64,000 nt of DNA from Afipia massiliensis (GTDB taxonomy: Bacteria > Pseudomonadota > Alphaproteobacteria > Rhizobiales > Xanthobacteraceae), in assembly GCF_014203115.1 (NCBI RefSeq), contig NZ_JACHIJ010000004.1, forward strand, positions 558,001 to 622,000, read 5' to 3'. Position 1 is the first letter of the stretch. Every line of letters begins with the position of its first letter. The position numbers and the translations under genes were made by a program. Below are positions 1 to 11,786 of this stretch, in pieces. The notes below the pieces were generated by a model, which saw only the letters and a list, made by a program, of their open reading frames with translations, had not been told where the DNA came from and ran no database searches.

Positions 1-1128
1 GTTCTGGTCCTGCTTCGCACGCACCTTGCCGAGCACGATCGGATCGACAATTTCCAGATGCGACGGGTTGGCGGTCAGCGACAGATGGATCTTGTTGCCG
101 TCGAACTCGCGGTCCGACGAGGCGCCGAGATGGTACTTCACATCGCCCGAACCCTCGACTTCGTCGGGATTGGCCGAGCCGCCCTTGAATTCATGGAATA
201 GCGCGCGGTGCGGCTTGCCCATCACCTGGGTCAGCACGTTGAGGCGTCCGCGGTGCGGCATGCCGAGCACGATGTCCTGCACGCCGAGATTGCCTCCGCG
301 CTTGATGATCTGTTCGAGCGCGGGGATCAGCGATTCAGCGCCATCGAGACCGAAACGCTTGGTGCCGGTGAACTTGATGTCGCAGAATTTTTCGAAGCCT
401 TCGGCCTCGACGAGCTTCATCAGGATGGCGCGACGGCCTTCGCGGGTGAAGCTGATTTCCTTGTCCGGACCTTCGATGCGTTCCTGAATCCAGCTCTTCT
501 GCGCCGGATTCGAGATGTGCATGAATTCGACGCCGAGCGTCTGGCAGTAGGTGCGCTGACAGATCGCCACGATCTCGCGCAGCGTTGCGGTCTCAAGACC
601 CAGCACATGGTCGAGGAAAATCTTGCGGTCGAAATCGGCGTCGGTGAAGCCGTAGGAGCGTGGATCGAGTTCTTCGTGATCCTTCTGGCCCTCGATGCCG
701 AGCGGATCGAGATTGGCGTGGAAGTGACCGCGCATGCGGTAGGCGCGTATCAGCATCAGCGCGCGCACCGAATCGCGGGTCGCTTGCTGCAGGTCTGCCG
801 ATGTCAGGCCGCCGCCTGCGGCCTGCGCCTTGGCTGCGATCTTGCCACCGACGGCCTTTTCGACCTGGGCCCAGTTGCCGTCGAGCGCGGAGGTCAGGTC
901 GTCATTTGGCGTGGTCGGCCAGTTGGCCTTTTCCCAGGACGGGCCCTGCGCGTTCTTCGCGACGTCCGCCGGCTGATCCTTCAGGGTCTTGAAGAAATCA
1001 ACCCATTCCGGATCGACCGATGACGGGTCGTTCTCGTAGCGAGCGTACAGTTGGTCGATGTAGGTGGCGTTGGCGCCGTCGAGGAAGGAAGTGAGGGCGA
1101 AGTTGGCGTTCGCGTCCTGGCGAGACAT
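1..1128 (-). CDS. sucA: 2-oxoglutarate dehydrogenase E1 component, N-terminal part (runs off window)
   Basis: First 376 residues of the thiamine-diphosphate E1 subunit of the 2-oxoglutarate dehydrogenase complex, which decarboxylates 2-oxoglutarate in the TCA cycle. The start is ATG at 1128, and the N-terminus (FLDGANATYIDQLYARYEND, then SSVDPEW) is the lipoyl-E2-binding leader typical of SucA. The run GMPHRGRLNVL near residue 320 is the conserved entry to the thiamine-binding core. The rest of the protein lies beyond base 1. It sits 136 bases downstream of sucD on the same strand, so mdh-sucC-sucD-sucA is probably one transcription unit. No frame damage is visible. Confidence 0.97.
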   Translation of the reverse strand, partial: MSRQDANANFALTSFLDGANATYIDQLYARYENDPSSVDPEWVDFFKTLKDQPADVAKNAQGPSWEKANWPTTPNDDLTSALDGNWAQVEKAVGGKIAAKAQAAGGGLTSADLQQATRDSVRALMLIRAYRMRGHFHANLDPLGIEGQKDHEELDPRSYGFTDADFDRKIFLDHVLGLETATLREIVAICQRTYCQTLGVEFMHISNPAQKSWIQERIEGPDKEISFTREGRRAILMKLVEAEGFEKFCDIKFTGTKRFGLDGAESLIPALEQIIKRGGNLGVQDIVLGMPHRGRLNVLTQVMGKPHRALFHEFKGGSANPDEVEGSGDVKYHLGASSDREFDGNKIHLSLTANPSHLEIVDPIVLGKVRAKQDQN

Positions 1129-1264
1129 GGTTACGTCCTGATTGATTGCATCGCGCGGAAAAATCGGGAGAAAATCGCCCGATTTGGTATCGGCATCGTG
1201 TTTGGGCCGCACCTTTTACCCTATTTAGGGCAAAACTTCGCGCTGAAAAGAACCAAGGACTGAA

Positions 1265-2149
1265 CTACGCTTTCAACCTTTCGAGAAGCGTCGTTCCGAG
1301 CCGCGCAGGCGACGGGGAAACCGTAATCCCGGCCGCTTCCATCGCCGCAATCTTCGATTCGGCGTCGCCCTTGCCGCCAGAGACGATCGCGCCGGCATGA
1401 CCCATGCGGCGACCCGGAGGTGCGGTGCGGCCGGCGATAAATCCAACCATCGGCTTCTTGCGGCCGCGCTTGGCTTCGTCCTTGAGGAACTGCGCCGCGT
1501 CCTCTTCGGCCGATCCGCCGATTTCACCGATCATGATGATCGACTTGGTCTTCTCGTCCGCCAGGAACAGCTCGAGGACTTCAATAAATTCGGTGCCCTT
1601 GACCGGATCGCCGCCGATGCCGACCGCCGAGGTCTGGCCGAGGCCGACCTGCGTGGTCTGGAACACGGCTTCATAGGTCAGCGTGCCTGAGCGGGACAGG
1701 ATGCCGACGCTGCCGGGTTTGAAAATGTTGGCCGGCATGATGCCGATTTTCGATTCGCCTGCGGTCACGACGCCCGGGCAGTTCGGCCCGATCAGGCGCG
1801 ACTTGGATCCCGACAGCGAGCGTTTCACGCGCACCATGTCCAGCACCGGAATGCCCTCGGTGATGCAGATGATCAGGGGCACTTCCGCATCGATGGCTTC
1901 GCAGATCGCGTCCGCCGCGCCCGGCGGCGGAACATAAATCACCGACGCATCGGCGCCGGTCTTGTCGCGGGCTTCAGCCACCGTGTCGAATACCGGCAGG
2001 CCGAGATGGGTGGTGCCGCCTTTGCCCGGCGAGGTGCCGCCGACCATCTTGGTGCCGTAGTCGATCGCGCCTTGCGAATGGAAGGTGCCGTTCTTGCCGG
2101 TGAAGCCCTGGCAGATGACCTTGGTGTTCTTGTCGATCAGGACGGACAT
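1265..2149 (-). CDS. sucD: succinyl-CoA synthetase alpha subunit
   Basis: The alpha subunit of succinate-CoA ligase (294 residues, normal length) makes succinate and ATP/GTP from succinyl-CoA with SucC. The CoA-binding Rossmann motif [12 protein letters not shown] is at residues 15-26. The phospho-acceptor histidine is His251 in [10 protein letters not shown], and SRSGTLTYE (152-160) is the phosphate-loop region. It starts four bases after the sucC stop, indicating translational coupling. Nothing unusual is seen. Confidence 0.98.
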   Translation of the reverse strand: MSVLIDKNTKVICQGFTGKNGTFHSQGAIDYGTKMVGGTSPGKGGTTHLGLPVFDTVAEARDKTGADASVIYVPPPGAADAICEAIDAEVPLIICITEGIPVLDMVRVKRSLSGSKSRLIGPNCPGVVTAGESKIGIMPANIFKPGSVGILSRSGTLTYEAVFQTTQVGLGQTSAVGIGGDPVKGTEFIEVLELFLADEKTKSIIMIGEIGGSAEEDAAQFLKDEAKRGRKKPMVGFIAGRTAPPGRRMGHAGAIVSGGKGDAESKIAAMEAAGITVSPSPARLGTTLLERLKA

Positions 2150-2153
2150 CGGC

Positions 2154-3350
<1,197 letters not shown>

Positions 3351-3455
3351 GGATTGCCCCAGAGATCGAAGAAGAGAACGAAGAAGGGAATTTCAGCGTG
3401 CGAGCCGGAAACGGATCTTCCCGGATCGCACGTGAAGATAACGGTGTCGCGGCGT

Positions 3456-4502
<1,047 letters not shown>

Positions 4503-4612
4503 TCAAGTCGCTGTTCGCCCAATGGAGAGGCAGTGCTTACCGCGGCGGCAGTGCCGGCTGGTTTCGTATCGGGCTTTCGCCGGGTCCGGAGCCGAAACAT
4601 AAAGCGAACCCG

Positions 4613-5794
4613 TCAGGTCTCGACCAGACCGGTGGTCGAACCGCTGGCGGACGAGTCGCTGCGGCCGTGAGGCAGCGCCAGATAGGATTCCGAGCCCATC
4701 TCGATCAGCCGCGACGAGGTCCGCTTGAATTCGTTGGCTTCAACACCCTCGGTCGCGCTGTATAGCGACAGCGGATCGGCCTCCGCCGACGCCATCAGCT
4801 TCACGGCATTGTCGTAAAGCGTGTCGATCAGGGTGATGAAGCGCTTCGCGTAGTTGCGATGCTCGTAGTTCATCGCCGGAATCCGGTCGATGATCAGCGT
4901 GTGATAATCATGCGCGAGCCGCAGATAGTCCGATGCGCCGAGCGGCTTCTCGCACAAGTCCGCAAACGAAAATCGCGCAACGCCGTGTGCCGAATGCGGA
5001 ACGTGCAGCACGCGTCCCTTGACCGTGATGTCGCGCGGCCGGTCGGCGGCGCCGCCGGTGAGCTTGGTCCACGCCTTGTCGAGCGCGGCATCGGCCGACG
5101 CATCGGCCGGGACCAGCCACATCTTGATGCCTGCGAGTTTTTCCATCCGGAAATCGGTGCGCGCGTCGAGCCGCAGCACGTCCATCCGCTCCTTGAGCTG
5201 CCCGACAAACGGCAGAAACAGCGCGCGATTGAGGCCGCCCTTGTAGAGATCGTCGGGAGCGACATTCGAGGTCGCAACAACCACGGTTCCCAGTTCAAAC
5301 AGCCGGCCAAACAGCCGTCCGAGAATCATCGCGTCCGCAATGTCGGTGACGTGAAACTCGTCGAAGCACAGCAGCCACGCTTCCTCGAAAATCGACGCCG
5401 CCGTGAGCCGCACCGGATCGGTGTCTGCGATTTCCTGCCGCGCAATCTTCTGGCGAAAGCCATGAATCCGCTCGTGAACATCGGCCATGAATTCGTGAAA
5501 GTGCGCGCGACGCTTGTGCGTGACGGCGCTCTCGCTGAAGAACAGATCCATCAGCATGGTCTTGCCGCGTCCGACCTCGCCGTGGATGTAGAGGCCGCGC
5601 AGCGGGACCGCGTCCTTGTCGGCGAACAGCCGTTGCAGCAGTCCGCCGCGGCCGGGACGGTATCCGGCCAGCCTTGCCTCCAGCGCCGAGAAAGCTTCGA
5701 CAGCCCGGGCCTGCGCCGGATCAGCCTCGATGGTGCCCGCAGCAACCAGAGCCTGATACTGCCGACGGAACGGGGCGGGGGTGAGAGCGTTCAT
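4613..5794 (-). CDS. zapE: cell division protein ZapE (AFG1-like ATPase)
   Basis: AFG1/ZapE-family P-loop ATPase of 393 residues. Walker A is GEVGRGKT at 72-79, Walker B is CFDEFHVTD, and the sensor-like stretch VVVATSNVAPDDLYK follows. In E. coli, ZapE acts on the FtsZ ring under stress; mitochondrial AFG1 handles damaged membrane proteins. Start ATG 5794. The gene lies upstream of mdh on the same strand with a 188-base gap, an arrangement common in rhizobia, but a shared transcript is not shown. Confidence 0.93.
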   Translation of the reverse strand: MNALTPAPFRRQYQALVAAGTIEADPAQARAVEAFSALEARLAGYRPGRGGLLQRLFADKDAVPLRGLYIHGEVGRGKTMLMDLFFSESAVTHKRRAHFHEFMADVHERIHGFRQKIARQEIADTDPVRLTAASIFEEAWLLCFDEFHVTDIADAMILGRLFGRLFELGTVVVATSNVAPDDLYKGGLNRALFLPFVGQLKERMDVLRLDARTDFRMEKLAGIKMWLVPADASADAALDKAWTKLTGGAADRPRDITVKGRVLHVPHSAHGVARFSFADLCEKPLGASDYLRLAHDYHTLIIDRIPAMNYEHRNYAKRFITLIDTLYDNAVKLMASAEADPLSLYSATEGVEANEFKRTSSRLIEMGSESYLALPHGRSDSSASGSTTGLVET

Positions 5795-5855
5795 GGCCCG
5801 CTACCCGCCAGAACGAGGCGGAAAATGCAAGACTACAAACGTAACGGCCGACTCT

Positions 5856-6395
5856 CTATGCGCTCAGCGCATAGGCGTCTTCAACCACGTAAGGTCCGCC
5901 ACCCACCGACGCGCGTGATGAGAACAGCACAAACCGGGAGGCCATGAAGCTGCGGGTCGGAAAATACCCCCGCACCGACAGATAGTCCGCCACATCCCGA
6001 TTGGATGCATCCCGCAGCCGCGCCAGCGTCACGTGGGGGATGAATTTGCGCCCCTCCGGATCGAAACCGAAGCGCTGCATCAGCCGCTCCAGCTCCGCCT
6101 GCAACTCCATCAGCGGACGGCTTGGTACAACCGATGCCACCACGGCGCGCGGTTTCTTGCCGCCAAAGCTGGACAGGCCCTGCAAGGCAACCTCGAACGG
6201 TTTGCGATTGATCCGCTCCAGTGTCGCGGCGATCTCGTTGGCCGCGGGGCCATCGATGTCGCCGATGAAGCGCAATGTGACATGATAATTTTCGGGATCG
6301 ACCCAGCGGGCGCCCGGCAGGCCCCCGCGTAAGTTCGAGAGCGTCTGGCCGATGTCCGGGGGGATTTCCAGCCCGGTGAACAAGCGCGGCATCAC
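5856..6395 (-). CDS. thpR: RNA 2',3'-cyclic phosphodiesterase
   Basis: 2H phosphoesterase of the LigT/ThpR family, 179 residues. Both catalytic HxTx motifs are present: HVTLRFIG (His38) and HVTLARLR (His121). The family opens 2',3'-cyclic phosphates on RNA ends; the older ligase name reflects the reverse reaction. Two start methionines are adjacent (MMPRLFTG), and either may be used. It is followed 61 bases later on the same strand by zapE. Confidence 0.93.
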   Translation of the reverse strand: MMPRLFTGLEIPPDIGQTLSNLRGGLPGARWVDPENYHVTLRFIGDIDGPAANEIAATLERINRKPFEVALQGLSSFGGKKPRAVVASVVPSRPLMELQAELERLMQRFGFDPEGRKFIPHVTLARLRDASNRDVADYLSVRGYFPTRSFMASRFVLFSSRASVGGGPYVVEDAYALSA

Positions 6396-6502
6396 GAATC
6401 TCCTCGATGCAAAAGAGGATCACGAATCACCTGAGGTCTTTTTTACCGCAGCACGATGACAGTGCGAAGCGACCATCGCGCGAACAACAACAACAAATCC
6501 CC

Positions 6503-7177
6503 TCAGGGCTTGCCCGGCTGCAACGCATGATCCTTCAAAAACGCCTCCACCGTGGGCAGAATCCGCTCGACCACGACGTCAACGCCCGCGGCCGTCGGAT
6601 GCAATCCGTCGGGCTGGGTCAGCTTCGCCTCGGTGGCCACGCCGTCGAGAAAGAACGGATAAAGCGGCACTTTGTGACTTTTAGCGAGGTCGGGATAAAT
6701 GCTGTTGAACGTCGCCGTATACTCCGCGCCATAGTTCGGCGGCGCGTACATCCCGCACAATAAAACAGCGATGTTGCGCGCTTTCAGCTTGTTGAGAATC
6801 TCGTCGAGTGCGCCGCGCGAGACCTTCGGATCGATGCCGCGCAATGCGTCGTTGGCGCCAAGTTCAACGATCACAGCTTCGGTGCCGGGCGGGATCGACC
6901 AGTCGAGCCGGGCCAGGCCGCCGGTCGTGGTATCGCCGGACACGCCCGCGTTATGGATATCAGTGGCGATACCCTTGTCGGCGAGAGCCTTCTGCAGGCG
7001 CACCGGAAACGCCGCCGAAGCCGGCAAGCCGTAACCGGCGGTCAGGGAATCGCCCAGAACGGCGAGCTTGATCGGCTTCACATCTTTGACATCTTGTTTG
7101 ACGGGTATCGTTTGAGCCGAGGCCGGCCCCGACATCGCCATCATTGCCCCCGCTGCTGCGACAATGAACGTCCTCAC
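6503..7177 (-). CDS. tesA: secreted arylesterase / multifunctional acyl-CoA thioesterase I (GDSL family)
   Basis: SGNH/GDSL hydrolase, 224 residues from the chosen GTG start at 7177. That start gives VRT followed by a hydrophobic signal peptide ending in ASA-Q. Catalytic blocks: GDSL (Ser44), GVSGDTT (Gly block), GAND (Asn109) and DGLHP (Asp190, His193). The expected role is periplasmic hydrolysis of acyl esters or thioesters. The frame stays open upstream through two inverted repeats, so longer starts are possible but improbable, and ATG 7144 is a shorter alternative. It is divergent from the ybbA-ybbP pair, as in E. coli. Confidence 0.9.
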   Translation of the reverse strand: MRTFIVAAAGAMMAMSGPASAQTIPVKQDVKDVKPIKLAVLGDSLTAGYGLPASAAFPVRLQKALADKGIATDIHNAGVSGDTTTGGLARLDWSIPPGTEAVIVELGANDALRGIDPKVSRGALDEILNKLKARNIAVLLCGMYAPPNYGAEYTATFNSIYPDLAKSHKVPLYPFFLDGVATEAKLTQPDGLHPTAAGVDVVVERILPTVEAFLKDHALQPGKP

Positions 7178-7179
7178 TA

Positions 7180-7251
7180 GTGTGGCGGTTCGCAGGTCCG
7201 CACTCTCCTTGCGACAGCCTCCGTTTGCGGACCTGCGAACCGAAGCCACAC
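7180..7251. repeat. long inverted repeat IR-1 (tesA-ybbA gap)
   Basis: Arms 7180-7202 and 7226-7251 are exact inverted complements except for a 3-base insertion (aag) in the right arm; the loop is about 23 bases. It begins inside the palindrome CACTAGTG that also contains the tesA GTG start. It looks like a dispersed palindromic element, not a terminator, since no T-run follows. Confidence 0.9.
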
Positions 7252-7265
7252 GAGAATTATAGTTT

Positions 7266-7343
7266 GCTGGTGTCCTTTCGAATCCGAAGTTCGCCACAGA
7301 AGGCGCGGCAAAATGGAGCGAACTTCGGATTCGGGACACCAGC
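7266..7343. repeat. long inverted repeat IR-2 (tesA-ybbA gap)
   Basis: Arms 7266-7294 and 7318-7343 are inverted complements with a 3-base length difference, separated by 23 bases. It has the same geometry as IR-1 but a different sequence. Together IR-1 and IR-2 fill nearly the whole divergent promoter region. Confidence 0.9.
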
Positions 7344-7382
7344 CCCTCGACCGCGCGGCCGAAACCCCCATATGAAAGATCC

Positions 7383-8129
7383 ATGGACAGTCTCATTGAA
7401 CCCTCGCCGCGCGCCGGTCTCGAACCGGACACCATTTCCATTTCAAACGTCAATCTCTCGCTGGGCAGCGGCGCCGCGCGCGTTCACATCCTCAAGGATG
7501 TCAGCCTGCGCGTCGCGCCCAGTGAAGCCGTCGGCCTGATTGGCCCCTCAGGTTCAGGCAAGTCCACGCTGTTGATGGTGATGGCGGGGCTTGAACGTCC
7601 TGACAGCGGAGAGGTGGTGGTCAACGGCGCCGCGTTCAATGCCCTCGACGAGGACGCTCTCGCACGGTTCCGTGGCCGCCATGTCGGTATCGTGTTCCAG
7701 TCGTTTCATCTGATCCCGACCATGACGGCGCTCGAGAACGTCGCGGTGCCGCTCGAGCTCGCAGGCCGCGCGGATGCGAATGAGCGCGCCGCGCAAGAGC
7801 TTGCCGGCGTGGGTCTCGGAGAAAGACTGCATCACTATCCCTCGCAACTCTCGGGCGGCGAACAGCAACGCGTCGCGCTGGCGCGCGCGATGGCGCCCGA
7901 TCCCGCCATTCTCGTGGCCGATGAGCCGACCGGAAATCTCGACGAGGCCACCGGCAAGCAGATTGTCGATCTCTTGTTCGCCAAGCACCTCGAGCGCGGC
8001 ATGACCCTCGTGCTGGTGACACACGACACTGCACTCGCACAGCGCTGCGATCGGGTGGTGCGGTTGCGCTCGGGCCGGATCGACGGACCGGCGACCGACC
8101 GGCACTGGGTTGAGACGGCATCCCGATGA
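7383..8129 (+). CDS. ybbA: ABC transporter ATP-binding protein (YbbA/LolD type)
   Basis: ATPase subunit of a MacB/Lol-class ABC system, 248 residues. Walker A is GPSGSGKST (54-62), the Q-loop is FQSFHLIPT, the signature is LSGGEQQ (156-162) and Walker B is ILVADEPTGN. The last 4 bases overlap the start of the permease gene (ATGA), so the two are coupled. In E. coli the YbbA-YbbP pair lies divergent from tesA exactly as here; its substrate is uncertain (mechanotransmission or lipid/peptide handling is proposed for the class). Confidence 0.93.
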   Translation: MDSLIEPSPRAGLEPDTISISNVNLSLGSGAARVHILKDVSLRVAPSEAVGLIGPSGSGKSTLLMVMAGLERPDSGEVVVNGAAFNALDEDALARFRGRHVGIVFQSFHLIPTMTALENVAVPLELAGRADANERAAQELAGVGLGERLHHYPSQLSGGEQQRVALARAMAPDPAILVADEPTGNLDEATGKQIVDLLFAKHLERGMTLVLVTHDTALAQRCDRVVRLRSGRIDGPATDRHWVETASR

Positions 8130-10699
8130 GCATGATCGCCGACACCGCACCGCGCGGCGGCACACTGTCGCTGGCAGTCCGCTTCGCCTTGCGCGAGTTG
8201 CGCAGCGGTCTGCGTGGCTTCTATGTCTTCATCGCCTGTATCGCGCTCGGCGTCATGGCGATCGCGGGCGTCGGCTCGGTGGCCGGAAGTCTCAGCGCAG
8301 GACTTGATCATCAGGGCCGCACACTGCTTGGCGGCGATGCATCCTTCGCACTGATCCAGCGGGAAGCCTCAAAAGAGGAGCGCGGCTTTCTCGATGCTCA
8401 CGGCAAGGTCTCGGCCACGGCGATCATGCGCGGCATGGCGCGCTCGCAAAGCGGCGAGTTCGCGCTGGTCGATCTGAAAGCCGTCGATGGCAATTATCCG
8501 ATGCTCGGCACCCTGTCGCTTGAGCCAAAGATGCCGGTTGCGGATTTGCTGGCGCAGCGCGATGGCGCGTTCGGCGCAGGTGCCGACGCGGTGTTGCTGG
8601 CTCGTCTCGGCCTCAAGGCCGGAGACCGCGTGACCGTCGGCAATGCGACATTCGAAATTCGCGCCACCGTCCAGGCCGAGCCCGACAAGCTTGCGGGCGG
8701 CGTCGGTCTCGGACCGCGATTCCTGATCAGCGAAGATGCGCTGCGCGCGACTGGCTTGCTGCAGCCGGGCACGCTGGTGCGCTGGATCTATCGCCTGCAG
8801 CTGCCGGATGCTTCGGGCGATGAGCGCGCCACGCAGTCCGTTGTCGATGCCGCGCAAAAGGCGCTCCCGGAAGCAGGATGGGAGGTCCGCACCCGCGGCA
8901 ACGCGTCGCCGCAACTCGAGCGCAACATCACGCGCTTCACGCAGTTCCTCACGCTGGTCGGACTTGCGGCTCTGCTGGTCGGCGGAGTCGGTGTCGCCAA
9001 TGCGATCAAGAGCCATCTCGATGAGCGGCGCGACGTGATCGCAACCTTCAAGGCGCTCGGCGCAACCGGCCGTGAGGTGTTCACGATCTACCTCACGCAG
9101 GTGATGGTGCTGGCGACCCTCGGATCGCTGATCGGCGCTGCGATCGGCGCGGCATTACCCTTCATCATCGTTGGCCTGTTCGGCAAAATCCTGCCGCTTC
9201 CGGTGGAAGCGACATTTCACGCCGGCGAACTGGCGCTGTCGTTCGTCTACGGCCTGCTGACAGCGCTGGCGTTCGGACTATGGCCGCTTGGCCGCGTCCA
9301 CGATGTGCCGGTAGCGGCCCTGTTCCGTGAAGGCGTAACGCCGGAATTTCACTGGCCGCGCCGGCGTTATCTCGTCCTGATGGCCTCGGTGATCGCGCTG
9401 TTGATCGCGGTCGCAATCGGGCTCGCCTATGACAAGCGCGTGGCCGCTGTGTTCGTCGCTTCATCGATCGGCGTGTTCGCCGTGCTGCGCGCAGTCGCCT
9501 CGATGCTGATGGCTCTGGCAAGAAGCTTGCCGCGCGCGCGTTTCACCATGCTGCGGCTGGCTATCGCCAACATCCACCGCCCCGGCGCGCTGACGCCGTC
9601 GGTCGTGATGTCGCTCGGCCTCGGCCTCGCCGTGCTGGTGACCATCACGCAGATCGACGGCAACCTGCGGCGGCAATTCATGGCCGCCCTGCCCGAGCAT
9701 GCGCCGTCGTTCTACTTCATCGATATCCCGGCGGCCGAGGCCCCGCGATTCAGCGAGTTCCTGAAACAGGCCGCTCCGGCAGCAAACGTGGAAACCGTGC
9801 CGATGCTGCGCGGGCGCATCGTCGCCGCAAAAGGCATCAGGGCCGAAGACCTCAAGCCTTCGACGGATTCCGCCTGGGTGCTGCAGAGCGACCGCGGCCT
9901 GACCTACACCGGCGAAGTCCCGCGCGGCTCAACGGTCGTCGAGGGCAGATGGTGGGATGCCGATTATAACGGTCCGCCGCTGGTGTCGCTGGAGAAGAAA
10001 ATCGCCGACGGTCTCGGCGTGAAGGTCGGCGACGACATTACGGTGAACGTGCTGGGCCGCGACATCACCGCGAAGATCGGCAATCTGCGGACCGTGGACT
10101 GGCAGAGCCTCGGCATCAATTTCGTTTTGGTATACTCGCCGAAAGCCTTCGCCGGCGCCCCCCACACTGACATTGCGACACTCACCGAAGCCGGCTCTTC
10201 GAGTGCTGCGAGCGACGCCAAACTCATCAAGGACGTCGCCGCCGCCTTCCCGATGGTGACCAGCGTGCGGGTGCGTGAGGCCCTGGATTCGATCGGAAAG
10301 GTCGTGACCAACCTCGTGCTGGCGATCCGGGGCGCCAGTTCGGTGACCCTGATCTCGGCGATCCTGGTGCTGGGCGGCGCGCTGGCTGCGGGGCATCGGC
10401 ACCGGGTCTATGACGCGGTGATTCTCAAAACCCTCGGCGCGACCCGGGCGCGGCTGCTCGGCGCCTATGCGCTGGAATATCTGCTGATCGGTTTAGCGAC
10501 GGCCGTGTTCGGGGTGGCGGCCGGATCGATCGCTGCCTGGCAGATCGTGACCCGGCTGATGACGCTGGGCTTCGTCTGGCAGGCCGGCAGCGCCGCCCTC
10601 GTGGTGCTGGCCGCGCTCGCGGTTACGGTCGGATTGGGGCTGGCCGGAACATTACTCGCGCTTAACCAAAAACCAGCGACCGTGCTCCGTAACTTATGA
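8126..10699 (+). CDS. ybbP: ABC transporter permease, FtsX/YbbP family
   Basis: Large permease of 857 residues with two FtsX-like domains. A first membrane helix lies near residues 30-55 and is followed by a periplasmic MacB-type domain. Membrane helices follow near 270-380 with LDERRDVIATFKALGATGRE between them, then a second periplasmic domain and a C-terminal FtsX unit with VILKTLGATRARLLGAYALEY. The repeated KxLGAT motif marks the coupling helices that touch the ATPase. It overlaps ybbA by 4 bases. The function inferred is extraction or mechanotransmission across the inner membrane, not solute import. Confidence 0.92.
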   Translation: MSMIADTAPRGGTLSLAVRFALRELRSGLRGFYVFIACIALGVMAIAGVGSVAGSLSAGLDHQGRTLLGGDASFALIQREASKEERGFLDAHGKVSATAIMRGMARSQSGEFALVDLKAVDGNYPMLGTLSLEPKMPVADLLAQRDGAFGAGADAVLLARLGLKAGDRVTVGNATFEIRATVQAEPDKLAGGVGLGPRFLISEDALRATGLLQPGTLVRWIYRLQLPDASGDERATQSVVDAAQKALPEAGWEVRTRGNASPQLERNITRFTQFLTLVGLAALLVGGVGVANAIKSHLDERRDVIATFKALGATGREVFTIYLTQVMVLATLGSLIGAAIGAALPFIIVGLFGKILPLPVEATFHAGELALSFVYGLLTALAFGLWPLGRVHDVPVAALFREGVTPEFHWPRRRYLVLMASVIALLIAVAIGLAYDKRVAAVFVASSIGVFAVLRAVASMLMALARSLPRARFTMLRLAIANIHRPGALTPSVVMSLGLGLAVLVTITQIDGNLRRQFMAALPEHAPSFYFIDIPAAEAPRFSEFLKQAAPAANVETVPMLRGRIVAAKGIRAEDLKPSTDSAWVLQSDRGLTYTGEVPRGSTVVEGRWWDADYNGPPLVSLEKKIADGLGVKVGDDITVNVLGRDITAKIGNLRTVDWQSLGINFVLVYSPKAFAGAPHTDIATLTEAGSSSAASDAKLIKDVAAAFPMVTSVRVREALDSIGKVVTNLVLAIRGASSVTLISAILVLGGALAAGHRHRVYDAVILKTLGATRARLLGAYALEYLLIGLATAVFGVAAGSIAAWQIVTRLMTLGFVWQAGSAALVVLAALAVTVGLGLAGTLLALNQKPATVLRNL

Positions 10700-10904
10700 C
10701 AATTTGTAGCAGCAGATGGCGGGTTTTGCGACAAACAGCCGCGCGTCCATGCTTGCGTCGAGTGTGTTAGTTTCCCACATACCGAGCGGGTTCAGATTCC
10801 GGCTTGTTGCCATCCAGCGGATGGCCCACAGTCGGGTCTGGGAAAAGCTTATAGCTGGCGGCGCAGACCCTTCGCTTTCGCCAGTCAACCACGGGGTTTC
10901 GACG

Positions 10905-11696
10905 ATGTCGGACTTGGACCGCAACTATACGTCACCTTTCGGCCGGGCCGCCGGGCGCGTTGACGCCGCGACCGTCGATGCCGGTCTGCGCTCGTACATG
11001 CTCAAGGTCTACAACTACATGGCGATCGGCCTGGCCATCACTGGTCTGGCCGCCCTCGGCGTGTACATGGGCGCCGTAACGCCTGATGCCTCCGCCGCAG
11101 CCGGCCGGATCGGCAAGCAGTACCTGACGTCGTTCGGCGTCGCGATGTTCGTGAGCCCGCTGAAGTGGGTCTTCATCCTCGCGCCGCTGGTGATGGTGTT
11201 CGCCATCTCGTTCGGCATCAATCGCCTGAAGCCGGCGACCGCCCAGCTGCTGTTCTGGGTGTTCGCAGCGCTGATGGGCATTTCGCTGTCGTCGATCTTC
11301 CTGGTGTACACGCACACCTCGATCGTGCGGGTGTTCTTCATCACGGCTGCCTCGTTCGGTGCGCTGAGCCTTTACGGCTACACCACCAAGCGTGACCTGA
11401 CCGGGATGGGATCGTTCCTGATGATGGGCCTGTTCGGCATCATCCTCGCGAGCGTGGTGAACCTGTTCCTCGCGAGCTCGATGCTTCAGTTCATCGTCTC
11501 GGTGATCGGCGTGCTCGTGTTCGCCGGCCTCACCGCCTGGGATACCCAGCGGCTGAAGAACGATTACATCTACGGCTATGCGGCTCAGGGTGGAGACGTG
11601 GCAGAGAAGGCAGCCATCACCGGCGCGCTCTCACTCTACCTGAACTTCATCAACCTGTTCACGCTGCTGCTGCAGCTGCTCGGACAGAGAGACTAG
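10905..11696 (+). CDS. Bax inhibitor-1 / YccA family membrane protein
   Basis: 263-residue protein with about seven hydrophobic segments after a polar N-terminus (MSDLDRNYTSPFGRAAG). The C-terminal pattern is AWDTQRLKNDY, then ALSLYLNFINLF, characteristic of the BI-1/TMBIM family, which includes E. coli YccA and YbhL. Members act as pH-sensitive calcium leak channels or as modulators of the FtsH protease. An in-frame ATG at 10716 exists, but the sequence between is unlike the family, so 10905 is preferred. It is followed by a clear terminator. Confidence 0.92.
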   Translation: MSDLDRNYTSPFGRAAGRVDAATVDAGLRSYMLKVYNYMAIGLAITGLAALGVYMGAVTPDASAAAGRIGKQYLTSFGVAMFVSPLKWVFILAPLVMVFAISFGINRLKPATAQLLFWVFAALMGISLSSIFLVYTHTSIVRVFFITAASFGALSLYGYTTKRDLTGMGSFLMMGLFGIILASVVNLFLASSMLQFIVSVIGVLVFAGLTAWDTQRLKNDYIYGYAAQGGDVAEKAAITGALSLYLNFINLFTLLLQLLGQRD

Positions 11697-11728
11697 AACT
11701 GATCGTGGCTGATCGGTGAACTCTCGAA

Positions 11729-11759
11729 AGCCCCGGCCAAAAGCCGGGGCTTTTGTTTT
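11729..11759 (+). terminator. rho-independent terminator of the Bax-inhibitor gene
   Basis: A 9-bp perfect stem (AGCCCCGGC / GCCGGGGCT, 11729-11737 with 11743-11751) and a CAAAA loop are followed by TTTGTTTT on the plus strand. Confidence 0.9.
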
Positions 11760-11786
11760 GCGGGCCGCCCATTAAGCTGCGCCCTC

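Noticed and set aside
208-1023. 271-codon plus-strand frame at the left edge
   Set aside because: Antisense to sucA, whose conserved protein is clear on the minus strand.
1214-1235. Hairpin TTTTACCCT...AGGGCAAAA between sucD and sucA as terminator
   Set aside because: Imperfect, A/T-rich stem with no T-run; genes are probably co-transcribed.
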